Assembly (NCBI GenBank): GCA_025465095.1
Contig: JAODME010000002.1
Coordinates: 1-64,000, forward strand
Direction: 5' to 3'
From: Microbacteriaceae bacterium
GTDB lineage: Bacteria; Actinomycetota; Actinomycetes; Actinomycetales; Microbacteriaceae
DNA: 64,000 bases
The stretch's first letter is position 1. Each line of letters begins with the position of its first letter. Positions 54,291 to 63,527 of this stretch are shown piece after piece. Below the pieces are notes generated by a model. It made no database searches and was not told where the DNA came from. It was given only the letters and a program-made list of their open reading frames with translations. A program made the position numbers and the translations under genes.

Positions 54291-55184
54291 TCAGGCGCGC
54301 CGGTAGGGCGTGAGGTAGGCGCCGGGGTACCGCACGCCGCGACCCCAGATTGCGAGGGCGGCGATGACGACGAGGTACGGGAAGGCGATCATGAGTTCGT
54401 TGGGTACTGCGCTGAAGAACGGCGTGATCGCCAGCTGAAGCTGCAGGGCGTCCGTGAACCCGAACAGGAGGGCCCCGGCGACGACCGGCCACACGCGCCA
54501 GCGCCCGAAGATCACGAGGGCGATGCAGATCCAGCCGCGTCCGCCGACAATGTCCAGCGTGAAGCTGCCGAGCAGTGACAGCGTGAGGAAGGCGCCACCG
54601 ACGGCCATGAGCGCGCTGCCGAGCATGAGCGCGGCGTAGCGGGTTCGGGCGACCGGGATGCCGGCGGCATCGGCAGCCTCTGGATTCTCGCCCACCGCAC
54701 GCAGGCGCAGGCCGAACCCGCTTGAGCGCAGCAACCACCACAGGGCGGGGGCGAGTAGCAGGAATGCCACGTAGGTCATCGGGTATTGTGCGAAAAAGCC
54801 GGAGAGGATTCGGTCGAACTTCACCGTGATCGTCTGGGATCCGCTGCTGAACAGCAGCCGGTTGGTGAATTCGCTCGCGGCAATCAGCAGCAGGGTGGTG
54901 CCGATTCCGGCAACATGCTGGTTGACCCCGAGCGTCACGGTCAGCAGCCCCATGAGCGCGCCGGCGGCGAGGCCCGCGACAATCGCCGCCGTCAGGCCGA
55001 GGGCGAGCGAGCCGGTGGAGGCGGCGGTGAGAAATCCCACGAATGCGCCCGCGTACATGATGCCCTCGATGCCCAGGTTCAGGATGCCAGCACGCTCGTT
55101 GATCACCGCGCCGAGGCCGGCCCAGACGAGCGGGGTGGCGATCGTGAATGTCGCCGCGAGCACGGCGAGTATGGGAAAGTCCAT
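54291..55184 (-). CDS. ABC transporter permease (BMP/nucleoside type), second subunit
   Basis: 297 residues, eight or more hydrophobic helices, LIVH/BPD_transp_2 fold (GAVINERAGILNLGIEGIMYAGA, then LRAVGENPEAADAAGIPVARTR). Partner of the 55184-56245 permease; ATG shares one base with its stop (TGATG). Predicted to import nucleosides or nucleobases. Upstream open frame continuing to 55517 is antisense-like shadow and rejected. Confidence 0.92.
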   Translation of the reverse strand: MDFPILAVLAATFTIATPLVWAGLGAVINERAGILNLGIEGIMYAGAFVGFLTAASTGSLALGLTAAIVAGLAAGALMGLLTVTLGVNQHVAGIGTTLLLIAASEFTNRLLFSSGSQTITVKFDRILSGFFAQYPMTYVAFLLLAPALWWLLRSSGFGLRLRAVGENPEAADAAGIPVARTRYAALMLGSALMAVGGAFLTLSLLGSFTLDIVGGRGWICIALVIFGRWRVWPVVAGALLFGFTDALQLQLAITPFFSAVPNELMIAFPYLVVIAALAIWGRGVRYPGAYLTPYRRA

Positions 55185-56245
55185 CAGCGAACTCGCCTTC
55201 TGCGCAATGCGAGACGATATCGGCGGGCGGCGAGGAAGCCGACCGCCGCGAGCAGCAATGTCGAGCTGACGATCGCGCCCATCTGTGTCGGCAGTTGCAG
55301 CACGATCGAGGCGTTCTGTGCGCCGACCGAAATCGTGCCGAGCAGCAGCGCGGCGAGCAACACTCCCCCGGCGGCGAGGGCGCCGAGCGTGGCGACGACG
55401 ATGCCGGTGTAGCCGTAGCCGTTCGACACGCTTGCGGTGAGTTGATGCTGCACGCCGAGCACCTGACTCGCGCCGCCGAGACCGGCGACCGCGCCCGAGA
55501 CGAGGGCGCAGCGCCACTGCAGGCTCGTCACGCGGATACCGGAGAAGCGTGCGGCGCTCGGCGACTGTCCGGCGGCGCGCAGGCGCAATCCGAGCGGGGT
55601 CGCGGACATGACGATCCAGGTGACCGCGACGAGCAGAACGGCGAGCAGGAGGCCCGCGTGCACGCGTGAGCCCTCGATCAACCGGGGCAGATCGTAGCCC
55701 GCACCAAAACGATCGGAGTCGGGGAAGCCGGTTGCGGAGTTGCGCCAGGGACCATTTAGAAGGCCCTGCACGAGCAGAAGGGCGACGGGATTGAGCAGGA
55801 GAGTCGTGACGACCTCGTCGATACCGGCATGTCGTTTGAGCCAGGCTGGCAGGAATGCCCAGGCGGTGCCGCCGACGGCGCCGGCGGCAAGCGCGAGAGG
55901 CAGCGCGATCGGGGCGGGCAGGTCGGGCAGGTACAGGGCGGGGATGCTCGCGGCGATCGTTCCGGCGAGGAACTGTCCCTCCGCCCCGATGTTGAAATAT
56001 CCGACCCGGAAGGCGATCGCGACCGCGAGCCCGGTGAACAGCAACGGCGTCGCGGTCAGGAGCACTTCGCCGAGGCTGCCGAAGGTCGTAAGTGGGGTCA
56101 CCAGGTAGCGCTCGAAGGCCGCGGCGGGATTCGCCCCCGCAAGGCGGATCGGCACGGCGGTGAGCAGCAGGGTGAGCAAGACGGCCGCGAGCACGGCGGC
56201 GGGTGCGAGCCAGCGCGATTCGCTCGCGCGCAGCAGGACCTTCAC
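55184..56245 (-). CDS. ABC transporter permease (BMP/nucleoside type), first subunit
   Basis: 353 residues with about nine helices: IAFRVGYFNIGAEGQFLAG, then LRLRAAGQSPSAARFSGIRV and GYGYTGIVVATLG, typical of the first permease of BMP-type uptake systems. GTG 56245 overlaps the ATPase stop by four bases (GTGA). Functions with the ATPase, the second permease and the lipoprotein of the same operon. Confidence 0.92.
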   Translation of the reverse strand: MKVLLRASESRWLAPAAVLAAVLLTLLLTAVPIRLAGANPAAAFERYLVTPLTTFGSLGEVLLTATPLLFTGLAVAIAFRVGYFNIGAEGQFLAGTIAASIPALYLPDLPAPIALPLALAAGAVGGTAWAFLPAWLKRHAGIDEVVTTLLLNPVALLLVQGLLNGPWRNSATGFPDSDRFGAGYDLPRLIEGSRVHAGLLLAVLLVAVTWIVMSATPLGLRLRAAGQSPSAARFSGIRVTSLQWRCALVSGAVAGLGGASQVLGVQHQLTASVSNGYGYTGIVVATLGALAAGGVLLAALLLGTISVGAQNASIVLQLPTQMGAIVSSTLLLAAVGFLAARRYRLALRRRRVR

Positions 56246-57834
56246 GCGGTGTGACCCGTCATCAATAGCCCCAACTCCTCGCGCGAGGCCTCGGCCGCCG
56301 ACAACTCCCCGATGATCCGGCCGGAGTACACGACGACGATGCGGTCGCACAGTTCGAGGAGCTCGTCGAGGTCTTCGGAGACGAGCAGCACCCCAGCACC
56401 GTTGTCGCGCAGCCCGCGGAGTTGGGAGTAGACGTAGTCACAGGCGCCCACGTCGAGTCCGCGAGTCGGCTGGGAGACGACCAGTGCCGTCGGATTACGG
56501 GAGAGGGCCCGGGCGAGCAACACCTTCTGCATGTTGCCGCCGGACAGGCTGCGGATCGGGTCAGAGGCGCTGGCCCGGATGTCGAAGCGCTCCATCAGTT
56601 CGCGGACGTGGGCGCTGATCCGACGCCGACTGATGAATGGACCGTTCCGAAACCGGTCGAGGTCTTCCAACACGAGGTTCTGTTCCACCGAGAGGTTGAG
56701 CACGACGCTTCCTCGTCTGTCCTCGGTGAGTCGGCCGAGTCCGGCAGCGATGCGGGCGGGGACTTCCGCTGTGGTGATGTCTGCGCCGCCCACGTGAACC
56801 GTTCCGCTCGTCGCCGGCGTTGTTCCGCACAATACCCGCACGAGTTCGGTCTGCCCGTTGCCCGAGACGCCGGCGACGCCGACTATCTCGCCGGTGTGCA
56901 CCGACAGCGAGATTCTGTCGAGGAGCGGCCGGGATGCTCCGGCGAGCGTGAGGTCGCGGATCTCAAGGGCTGCGCCTCGCCCCGTCGACACCGCAGCGGG
57001 CGGGGCGGGAACGTGGGCGTCGAGGCCTATCGCCGTCGCGAGGGCCGCCGCCTGGGTGTCGTCGCCAGGCGACGCGGCATCCGCTCCCACCATCATCGCC
57101 GCGATCTGGCGGGGCTGCAGTCCTCGCGCGGGAACGCTCGCGACGATGCGCCCGCGACGCAGGATGCTCACACGGTCGGCGATCTCGACCACCTCGTGCA
57201 GCTTGTGCGAGATGAAGATGACCCCCATGCCGTCGGCGGTCAACCGGCGGATCGAAGCGAACAGCAGCTCGACGTCTTGAGGGACGAGTACCGCGGTGGG
57301 TTCATCCAGAATCAACAGTCTGCAGTCGTGGAACAGCGCCTTGACGATCTCGACCCGCTGCCGCTCGCCCACCGAGAGGGTCTCGACAACGGCATCCGGA
57401 TCGATCGCGACACCGATCCTCGCGGCCGCGTCGAGCACCCGGGCGCGCGCAGCCATCCTGTCGATGCGGCCGAGCCCCACGCCGGCGAGCATGAGATTCT
57501 CGGTGACCGTCATGGTGCCGACGAGCGAGAACTCCTGGGTGACCATGCCGATGCCGGCCGCCATCGCGTCGGCCGGCGACGACATCGGTGTGGACCGACC
57601 CTGGATGCGTATCTCGCCGCTGTCGGCCTGGCTCAGCCCGTAGAGGATGCGGGTCAGGGTGCTCTTGCCTGCCCCGTTCTCACCGAGCAGAGCGTGAACC
57701 TCACCGCTTTGCACCGCGAGGTCGATCGAGTCGTTCGCGACGAGGGCGCCGAAGGTCTTCCTGATGCCGACGAGCTCGGCGAGCGGTGCGGAGGCGACAT
57801 CCGCAGATGTCGCCTCCAGGGCGATTGCTGGCAT
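56242..57834 (-). CDS. ABC transporter ATP-binding protein (double NBD, BMP type)
   Basis: 530 residues with two nucleotide-binding domains. The first has GENGAGKST, LSVGERQRVEIVKAL and LLILDEPTAVL. The second has the degenerate GVSGNGQTELVR and LSGGNMQKVLLARAL, as usual for the carbohydrate/nucleoside (RbsA/YufO-like) group. MPAIALEATS (57834) is the likely start; a TTG 15 codons upstream also fits. It lies 34 bases behind the lipoprotein gene. Confidence 0.93.
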   Translation of the reverse strand: MPAIALEATSADVASAPLAELVGIRKTFGALVANDSIDLAVQSGEVHALLGENGAGKSTLTRILYGLSQADSGEIRIQGRSTPMSSPADAMAAGIGMVTQEFSLVGTMTVTENLMLAGVGLGRIDRMAARARVLDAAARIGVAIDPDAVVETLSVGERQRVEIVKALFHDCRLLILDEPTAVLVPQDVELLFASIRRLTADGMGVIFISHKLHEVVEIADRVSILRRGRIVASVPARGLQPRQIAAMMVGADAASPGDDTQAAALATAIGLDAHVPAPPAAVSTGRGAALEIRDLTLAGASRPLLDRISLSVHTGEIVGVAGVSGNGQTELVRVLCGTTPATSGTVHVGGADITTAEVPARIAAGLGRLTEDRRGSVVLNLSVEQNLVLEDLDRFRNGPFISRRRISAHVRELMERFDIRASASDPIRSLSGGNMQKVLLARALSRNPTALVVSQPTRGLDVGACDYVYSQLRGLRDNGAGVLLVSEDLDELLELCDRIVVVYSGRIIGELSAAEASREELGLLMTGHTA

Positions 57835-57868
57835 TTCGCGCGCTATCCGTCCGCGCAGTCCGTCGACG

Positions 57869-58936
57869 TCAGCCCTCAACGGTGGTCGAGCCGGCCGGTG
57901 CCTCTTCGTCGACAGGGGTCTCGAACGTGCCGTCGGTGATCTCCGCCGACCGCGCCTCGACCTGGCTGATCAGGTCGGCCGGGATCTCGAAGGCGGTGCC
58001 GGTGTTGATGGGTGCGAGCGAGCTTCCGCCGTTGACCATGAAGGAGTACTCGCCGAGGTTGCTCGCCTCGAACTTCCCTGCTGCCACGGCGGCGACGACC
58101 GCCTCGACCGTTGGCTTCATGTTCCAGAGCAGGGAGGAGACGACGTGCTCCGGCGACTGTTCCTTCTGATCGACCATCATGCCGAAGACGGGGAGCCCGT
58201 TCTCCTCAGCTGCCGCGATCACTCCGTCACGCTCGGCGAAGAGCACGTCGGCGCCGCCGGCGATGGCCGCCTCCGCCGCCTGCTTCGCGGTGGCCGGGTC
58301 GAAGAAGGAGTTGATGAACGAAACGGTGACCGTGGCCGAGGGGTTGGTCTCCTGAGCGCCCGCGATGAACGCGTTGACGATGCGGTTGACCTCGGGGATC
58401 GGCATGGCACCGATCACGCCGATCGTGCCGGACTCGGTGAGCCCGCCAGCGAGCATGCCCGCGAGATAGGCGGGGTCCTGCATCCAGTTGTCGAAGACGC
58501 TGAAGTTGGGCGCTTGTTCCTCGCCACCCGAGCCGAAGGCAAAGGCGGTGTCGGGGAAGTCGGCGGCGACTGCGCGCACGGCCTCTTCCGCCGCGAACGC
58601 GTCGCCGAAGATGATGTCGGGGTCCTCGCTGCTGATGATGTCACGCAGGGCGCGTTCCATCTCGTCCGCGGTGTGCAGGTTGTCCACGTGCTCGTACCTG
58701 ATGAGGCCGTCCTCCTCGGCGCTCTGAAGGGCCGCGTGGATGGCACCATCCCACGGTTCTTCGAGCGGTGTCGCGAACGCTCCGAAGACCGAGGGCACTT
58801 CGCTTTCGGCGCCATCACCGGATGGCGTCTCCGCGCCGGTTGTTCCGCCACAAGCCGCGAGCAGAAGGGCGGCGGACACGGCGAGAGCCGCACCACTCAG
58901 CATGCGGGGGAACAGACGTTGGGTCGTGCGGCTCAT
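57869..58936 (-). CDS. BMP family ABC transporter substrate-binding lipoprotein
   Basis: 355 residues. The signal peptide has lipobox LLAAC (Cys about 28), and the mature protein has the PnrA/BMP fold (VFGAFATPLEEPWDGAIHAAL, then DPAYLAGMLAGGLTESGTIGVIGAMPIPEVNR, FINSFFDPATAKQAAEAAIAGGADVLFAE). BMP proteins mostly bind purine or pyrimidine nucleosides. With a cytosine deaminase ending the operon, cytosine or cytidine is the best guess. Start MSRTTQRL at 58936; the longer open frame runs antisense to the phosphatase gene. Confidence 0.93.
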   Translation of the reverse strand: MSRTTQRLFPRMLSGAALAVSAALLLAACGGTTGAETPSGDGAESEVPSVFGAFATPLEEPWDGAIHAALQSAEEDGLIRYEHVDNLHTADEMERALRDIISSEDPDIIFGDAFAAEEAVRAVAADFPDTAFAFGSGGEEQAPNFSVFDNWMQDPAYLAGMLAGGLTESGTIGVIGAMPIPEVNRIVNAFIAGAQETNPSATVTVSFINSFFDPATAKQAAEAAIAGGADVLFAERDGVIAAAEENGLPVFGMMVDQKEQSPEHVVSSLLWNMKPTVEAVVAAVAAGKFEASNLGEYSFMVNGGSSLAPINTGTAFEIPADLISQVEARSAEITDGTFETPVDEEAPAGSTTVEG

Positions 58937-59116
58937 CGCAACTCTTTCTCGAACGGGATGGGTGCAGGGAGACGGATGCTCTGAGAGTAGCCCGCTCACG
59001 GAATCGTGGCATAGGAACGTTTCGGCATTGTTACCGGGGCGCCGCTCATCGACACGAGGGCTACGGCGACTGTGCTCGAGGGCAACTCTGCCGCGTCTGC
59101 CTAAGCTGGAAGCCCT

Positions 59117-59791
59117 ATGCGCCTCATCTTCATCCGTCACGCCCAGACCCCATCCAACGTGCAAGGGCTCCTCGACAGCACCCATCCCGGCCCGGGCCTC
59201 ACCGATCTCGGCCACCAGCAGGCGGCGTTCCTGCCGGACGCCCTCGAGGACGAGCCGATCGGCGCGGTCGTCTCGTCGACTCTGACGCGCACCCAACTGA
59301 CGGCCGAGCCGCTCGCGATCGCGCGGGGCCGCGAGGTCGAGGTGCTGCCCGGCCTGTACGAGATCCAGGCTGGCGACCTCGAGATGCGTGCTGATCGCGA
59401 TTCGGCGCGCATCTATCTCGAGACAGCGTTTGCCTGGGGCTCCGGTGACCTCGACGTGCGCATGCCCGGCGCCGAGAACGGCCACGAGTTCTTCGGCAGG
59501 TTCGACGCCGACATAGCCGCGATTGAGGAAACCGGTGTCTCCTCCGCCGCCATCGTCAGTCACGGCGCCGCCATCCGTGTGTGGGTCGCCGCCCGCGCCA
59601 CCAATGTGCCGCCGCGCTTCGCCGCCGACAACCCGCTCGACAACACCGGAATCGTGATCCTCGACGGTTCGATGGCCACTGGTTGGACTCTGCTCACCTG
59701 GGCGGGCTTCCCCGTCGGCGGAATCGAGCTGAGGGACTTCACCGCGGAGGACCCGACCGGAGAAACGCTGAGTGATGTGCGTGAGGGCTGA
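59117..59791 (+). CDS. Histidine phosphatase family protein
   Basis: 224 residues. Catalytic RHAQT near residues 7-11, SSTLTRTQLTAEPLA with the second arginine, and SHGAAIRVW with the second histidine. Phosphoglycerate-mutase-like phosphatase; substrate unknown. No clear ribosome site precedes ATG 59117. Confidence 0.9.
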   Translation: MRLIFIRHAQTPSNVQGLLDSTHPGPGLTDLGHQQAAFLPDALEDEPIGAVVSSTLTRTQLTAEPLAIARGREVEVLPGLYEIQAGDLEMRADRDSARIYLETAFAWGSGDLDVRMPGAENGHEFFGRFDADIAAIEETGVSSAAIVSHGAAIRVWVAARATNVPPRFAADNPLDNTGIVILDGSMATGWTLLTWAGFPVGGIELRDFTAEDPTGETLSDVREG

Positions 59792-59927
59792 GAGGGCCAC
59801 GATCAGAGTGTTTCGACGCCACCGATCCTGAACCGACGAAGCCCGCGCGCCGTTGGTCAGTCCATCAGACTATATGCTGAGCGCAGAACATGGATGTCTC
59901 CGGGCACATCCGGGCGAGGGGGTACCG

Positions 59928-60683
59928 ATGGACTGGTCGCATGTGAACCGCGCCACCGTCCTGTCGCTGCCGGACCGCCTGTCGATCGAGATCGAGAAAT
60001 TGATCATGAGTGACAGTTCGGCTGCGGGATCGAAACTCCCTCCGGAACGCGAACTGGCGGAAACCCTCGGCGTTTCCCGAGTATCCATCCGTCAGGCCCT
60101 GCACGAACTGCAAGTCCGAGGCCTCATCGACCGCCGCCCGGGCCGCGGCACCGTCGTGCTCACCGCCACCGGAGCGGCTCGCGAGCGGGGCGCATCGATC
60201 GCCGCAGCGCTGGCCTCCGAAGCCCGGGACATCACCGATGTGATGGAATTGCGGGCGATCATCGAACCGCCGATCGCGGCCCTCACCGCCGCGCGCGCAA
60301 CACCGCGGGACATCGCGCAACTGACCGATCTGGTGCATCGGATGTCAATGGAGTTGCCTGACGCGGACTACGCCGATCTGGATCGCGCGTTTCATCAGGC
60401 ACTGGCGCAATACGCACACAACTCCCTGCTGTCGATGCTGAATGAGCAGATCGCGATCCTGGTCGCCCCTAGCCGCGATCCGCACCTGCAGACCACAGAA
60501 CGTCGACGAGTTTCGATCGACGAACACCACCGCATCCTCGCGGCGATAGCGGCTCACGACTCCGACGCCGCAGAAGCCGCCGCAGCAGCACACGTGGAGT
60601 CGATCACCGCGGAGGTGCTGCGGATCACCGCGCAATCGAGCCATAACAGTGCCGAGCCACCGAACCGGGAAGCACCCTCATGA
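59928..60683 (+). CDS. FadR-family GntR transcriptional regulator
   Basis: 251 residues: an N-terminal winged helix ([32 protein letters not shown]) and a C-terminal FCD domain with metal-ligand candidates ([32 protein letters not shown]). Start at MDWSHVNRA with a GAGGGGG site. The sequence TGGTCAGTCCA at about 59854 is a near-palindrome of the TGGTC-type FadR operator and could be autoregulatory. Probably controls the TSUP permease gene just downstream. Confidence 0.9.
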   Translation: MDWSHVNRATVLSLPDRLSIEIEKLIMSDSSAAGSKLPPERELAETLGVSRVSIRQALHELQVRGLIDRRPGRGTVVLTATGAARERGASIAAALASEARDITDVMELRAIIEPPIAALTAARATPRDIAQLTDLVHRMSMELPDADYADLDRAFHQALAQYAHNSLLSMLNEQIAILVAPSRDPHLQTTERRRVSIDEHHRILAAIAAHDSDAAEAAAAAHVESITAEVLRITAQSSHNSAEPPNREAPS

Positions 60684-60750
60684 GCCCTCGAAGCATGCCC
60701 TCGGACGACCCACGCACGCCCTCCGGCCGCCTCCACACAAGGGTCTGTTC

Positions 60751-61509
60751 ATGAGCGTTCTCGAGATCATCGTGCTGTTTGTTTCCGGAACACTCGCCGG
60801 CATCATCAACACGGTGGTCGGCTCCGGATCGCTCATCACGTTCCCCGCGCTGCTCGCCCTCGGCTACCCGCCGATACTGGCCAACGTGACCAACAACGTC
60901 GGGGTGCTTCCGGGCTCCATCAGCGGAGCAATCGCCTACCGGAAGGAGCTGAAGGGTCAACTGAGACCTGTCGCGATACTCGCCTCATTCTCCGCTTTGG
61001 GAGGCCTGGCCGGAGCGCTGCTGCTCCTGCAGCTGCCCGAAGAAGTGTTCGACGGCGTCGTGCCAGCGCTCATCGTCCTTGCCTGCGTCCTGGTCATTAT
61101 CGGTCCCTGGATGAAACGCAGGATCTCCGCTCGCCGCGCGGGAAAAGAGGAGCCCCGGCAAAAAATCGCCCTATTCACGACAACCGCGCTGACCGGAGCG
61201 TACGGCGGCTACTTCGGTGCCGCACAAGGCGTCATCCTTCTCTCCACATTGTCGATCCTCCTGCCCGGGACTCTGCAGCGTGCCAACGCCTACAAGAACG
61301 TACTGGCCGCCACCGCCAACTTCTCCGCAGCGATCGTGTTCGTGCTCATCTCGCAGGTGGCCTGGATAGCTGCAGGGGTCATCGCGATCGGCGCGATTCT
61401 CGGCGGGCAGATCGGCGGTTGGGTGGGGCAACGTCTCCCACCGCTTGTCCTCCGAATCATCATCGTCCTGGTCGGAATCGCAGCCATCACCTATTTCATC
61501 GTCGACTAG
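60751..61509 (+). CDS. TSUP family (TauE/SafE-like) permease
   Basis: 252-residue membrane protein with about eight helices and two related halves (FVSGTLAGIINTVVGSGSLITFPALLALGYPPI; then TGAYGGYFGAAQGVILLS). TSUP proteins move sulfite, sulfoacetate or other organic anions; substrate unknown. It lies 67 bases after the FadR-type regulator, which likely controls it. Confidence 0.9.
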   Translation: MSVLEIIVLFVSGTLAGIINTVVGSGSLITFPALLALGYPPILANVTNNVGVLPGSISGAIAYRKELKGQLRPVAILASFSALGGLAGALLLLQLPEEVFDGVVPALIVLACVLVIIGPWMKRRISARRAGKEEPRQKIALFTTTALTGAYGGYFGAAQGVILLSTLSILLPGTLQRANAYKNVLAATANFSAAIVFVLISQVAWIAAGVIAIGAILGGQIGGWVGQRLPPLVLRIIIVLVGIAAITYFIVD

Positions 61510-61538
61510 ACGATCGCGAACCTGAGAAACCCCCGCGT

Positions 61539-61564
61539 CTGACCATCGTCGCAGCGTTGGTCAG
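61539..61564. terminator. Inverted repeat between convergent genes
   Basis: CTGACCA and TGGTCAG arms around a 12-base loop, spanning the gap between the TSUP and GntR/UTRA stops. A likely bidirectional terminator. TTGGTCAG also occurs before the FadR-type gene, so regulator binding is an alternative. Confidence 0.45.
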
Positions 61565-62475
61565 GGTGTCATGTTCAGCTTCTCCAGTTCGGCCGACACC
61601 TCGGCGAGTTCGCCGGCCAACCTCCGCACGCGCTCCGCGAGCGCGACTGTTTGCGGGTGCACCTCAGTGCGAGCAGAGCTGCTCTCCACTGGGGCCGGCG
61701 TCACCTCCGCGTCGAACGCCGCTGTGCGGGCATCCGATCCCGGCAGCACGTCGATGTCGAACACGACACGGTCGGCCCTGTGCCAGGTCTGGAATGCCTC
61801 GATGGGTGTACCACGCGCGTCGAGGCTGGTGCCCTCGAGCAGCAGCAGCGGGGCCCCGACCGCTACGTTGAGCGACTCGGCGAGCGTCGCGGACGCCGCC
61901 ACCCCCCGCACTTGCCGCCGCCCGGCCACTACCGCAATGTCGAATCTCTGGCGCAGGATCGAGTGCAGTGAGGTGTCGGTCAGCTCCTCCGCGGTGAGCG
62001 TCGAAGCGACCGCGTACGGCAACCAGGTGTGGATGATGGCCAGAGGCTCGCCGTCGGCGGAGCGCAGTCGGCGGATGCCGAGCAGCTCTTTCACCCCTAG
62101 CGCGGCCTCGGCCGCAGGCTCCTCCTCGCGACCGAGCGCCAGGATGCGGGTTGTCACGTGCGACAGTTGGGTGGAGAGTCCGGACATCCGCTGCACGAGT
62201 CTGTGGTGCTCACCTCGCGGCGCGACGACGCTTCCCCGCCCTCGACCGCGCTGTACCAGCCCCTCGGCGGTGAGCGCGAGCAGCGCCTGCCGCACGACGG
62301 ATCGGGAGATGCCGAACTTCTCCTGGAGCTCCGCCTCGGTGGGAAGCTGCGAGCCGGCGGGAAGCGAGCCGTCCGTGATGCGGGAGCGCAGCACAGCGCC
62401 GAGCTGACTGTGCAGTGGGGTGCGGCTCGACGGATCGACCACGTCATCCGCCAACTCGTCCAGCCAGGTCAGCAC
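61561..62475 (-). CDS. GntR/HutC-family regulator with UTRA domain
   Basis: About 304 residues: a winged helix (PLHSQLGAVLRSRITDGSLPAGSQLPTEAELQEKFGISRSVVRQAL) and a UTRA effector domain (RRLRSADGEPLAIIHTWLP, TSLHSILRQRF), then a C-terminal helical extension (about 265-304). GTG 62475 is chosen because GGAG lies five bases ahead; GTG 62481 or an ATG-less open frame to 62538 are alternatives. Likely the local repressor of the PdxA/kinase operon it ends. Confidence 0.88.
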   Translation of the reverse strand: MLTWLDELADDVVDPSSRTPLHSQLGAVLRSRITDGSLPAGSQLPTEAELQEKFGISRSVVRQALLALTAEGLVQRGRGRGSVVAPRGEHHRLVQRMSGLSTQLSHVTTRILALGREEEPAAEAALGVKELLGIRRLRSADGEPLAIIHTWLPYAVASTLTAEELTDTSLHSILRQRFDIAVVAGRRQVRGVAASATLAESLNVAVGAPLLLLEGTSLDARGTPIEAFQTWHRADRVVFDIDVLPGSDARTAAFDAEVTPAPVESSSARTEVHPQTVALAERVRRLAGELAEVSAELEKLNMTP

Positions 62476-62489
62476 GTTCACTCCATCTA

Positions 62490-63527
62490 CTACGCGGGCG
62501 CATCCATCTTCTGAGCGGTGCGCCACACGTGGTCCCACCCCGGCGCCAACTGGGCCGCACGTTCCATCGAGAGTACAAGGCTCGCCTCACGGGCGATTCC
62601 CTGGCCGGCGATGTCGAACGCGGTGCCATGGTCGACCGAGACGCGCACGACCGGGAGCCCGACCGTGATGTTCACGCCGTCGTCGCCGTAGACCGCTTTG
62701 AACGGGGCGTGGCCCTGGTCGTGGTAGCAGACGACCACGAGGTTGTACTTTCCGCGGACCGCCGCGGGAATCAGCGCGTCGCCGGGCAGCGGGCCCACGA
62801 CATTGAGCCCTCGTGATCTCGCTGTCTCGACCGCGGGCGCGAGGATGTCGGCATCCTCGTCGCCGAACAGGCGGTTCTCGCCGGCGTGCGGGTTGAGTCC
62901 GGCGATGCCGATGAGCTCGTCGGGCTTACCCATCGACTTCGCGAAGGCGCCCGCGAGCTCGAGCACGTTGAGGGTGCGGTCGATGGTGATGTTCTCGATC
63001 GCCTGGCGCATCGACACGTGCGTTGTGAGGTGGAAGAAATACAGCTCACCCGCCGAGAGCACGAGCGAGAAGTTCTCGACGCCGAACTCGTGGGCGAGCA
63101 GTTCGGTGTGGCCGGGCCACTTGTGTCCGCCGGCGTGCATCGCGGCCTTGTTCAGCGGCGCGGTGACGATTCCGTCGACCTCGCCGGCACGGGCGAGGCG
63201 GCAGGCCTCGACTACGAAGCGGTAGGAGCCGTCACCTGCGGCGGGGCTGAGCACCCCGAGCTCGACATCCGCGAGCGAGGGTCCGGTCTGAATCAGCTCG
63301 ATCGTGCCGGGAGTGTTGGTGGCCTCGGACACCGATCCGATGACGCGCACCTTCGAAGGATCGCCGCCGACGTTCTCCACACCGCGGCGCATGGCTGCCT
63401 CGTCGCCGATGACGATGGGAATGCACTTCTCGCGCAGGTCGTCATGGCCGAGCAGGGACTTGGCGGTGATCTCGGGGCCGATGCCGGCCACGTCACCGAG
63501 GGTGACGGCGAGGCGGGGAAGCGTCAT
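62490..63527 (-). CDS. PdxA-family dehydrogenase (tetronate type)
   Basis: 345-residue NAD-dependent enzyme of the 4-hydroxythreonine-4-phosphate dehydrogenase family: AVTLGDVAGIGPEI, TAPLNKAAMHAGGHKWPGHTELLA with metal histidines, and NPHAGENRLFGDED. Its neighbour is a four-carbon acid sugar kinase, the pairing seen in PdxA2 enzymes that oxidise phosphorylated D-threonate or D-erythronate to dihydroxyacetone phosphate. Therefore pyridoxal synthesis is less likely. ATGA overlap with the kinase gene. Confidence 0.88.
   Translation of the reverse strand: MTLPRLAVTLGDVAGIGPEITAKSLLGHDDLREKCIPIVIGDEAAMRRGVENVGGDPSKVRVIGSVSEATNTPGTIELIQTGPSLADVELGVLSPAAGDGSYRFVVEACRLARAGEVDGIVTAPLNKAAMHAGGHKWPGHTELLAHEFGVENFSLVLSAGELYFFHLTTHVSMRQAIENITIDRTLNVLELAGAFAKSMGKPDELIGIAGLNPHAGENRLFGDEDADILAPAVETARSRGLNVVGPLPGDALIPAAVRGKYNLVVVCYHDQGHAPFKAVYGDDGVNITVGLPVVRVSVDHGTAFDIAGQGIAREASLVLSMERAAQLAPGWDHVWRTAQKMDAPA

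Noticed and set aside
59853-60683. Earlier ATG for the FadR-type regulator
   Set aside because: The extra 25 residues have no domain content, and the ATG at 59928 has a strong GAGGGGG site.
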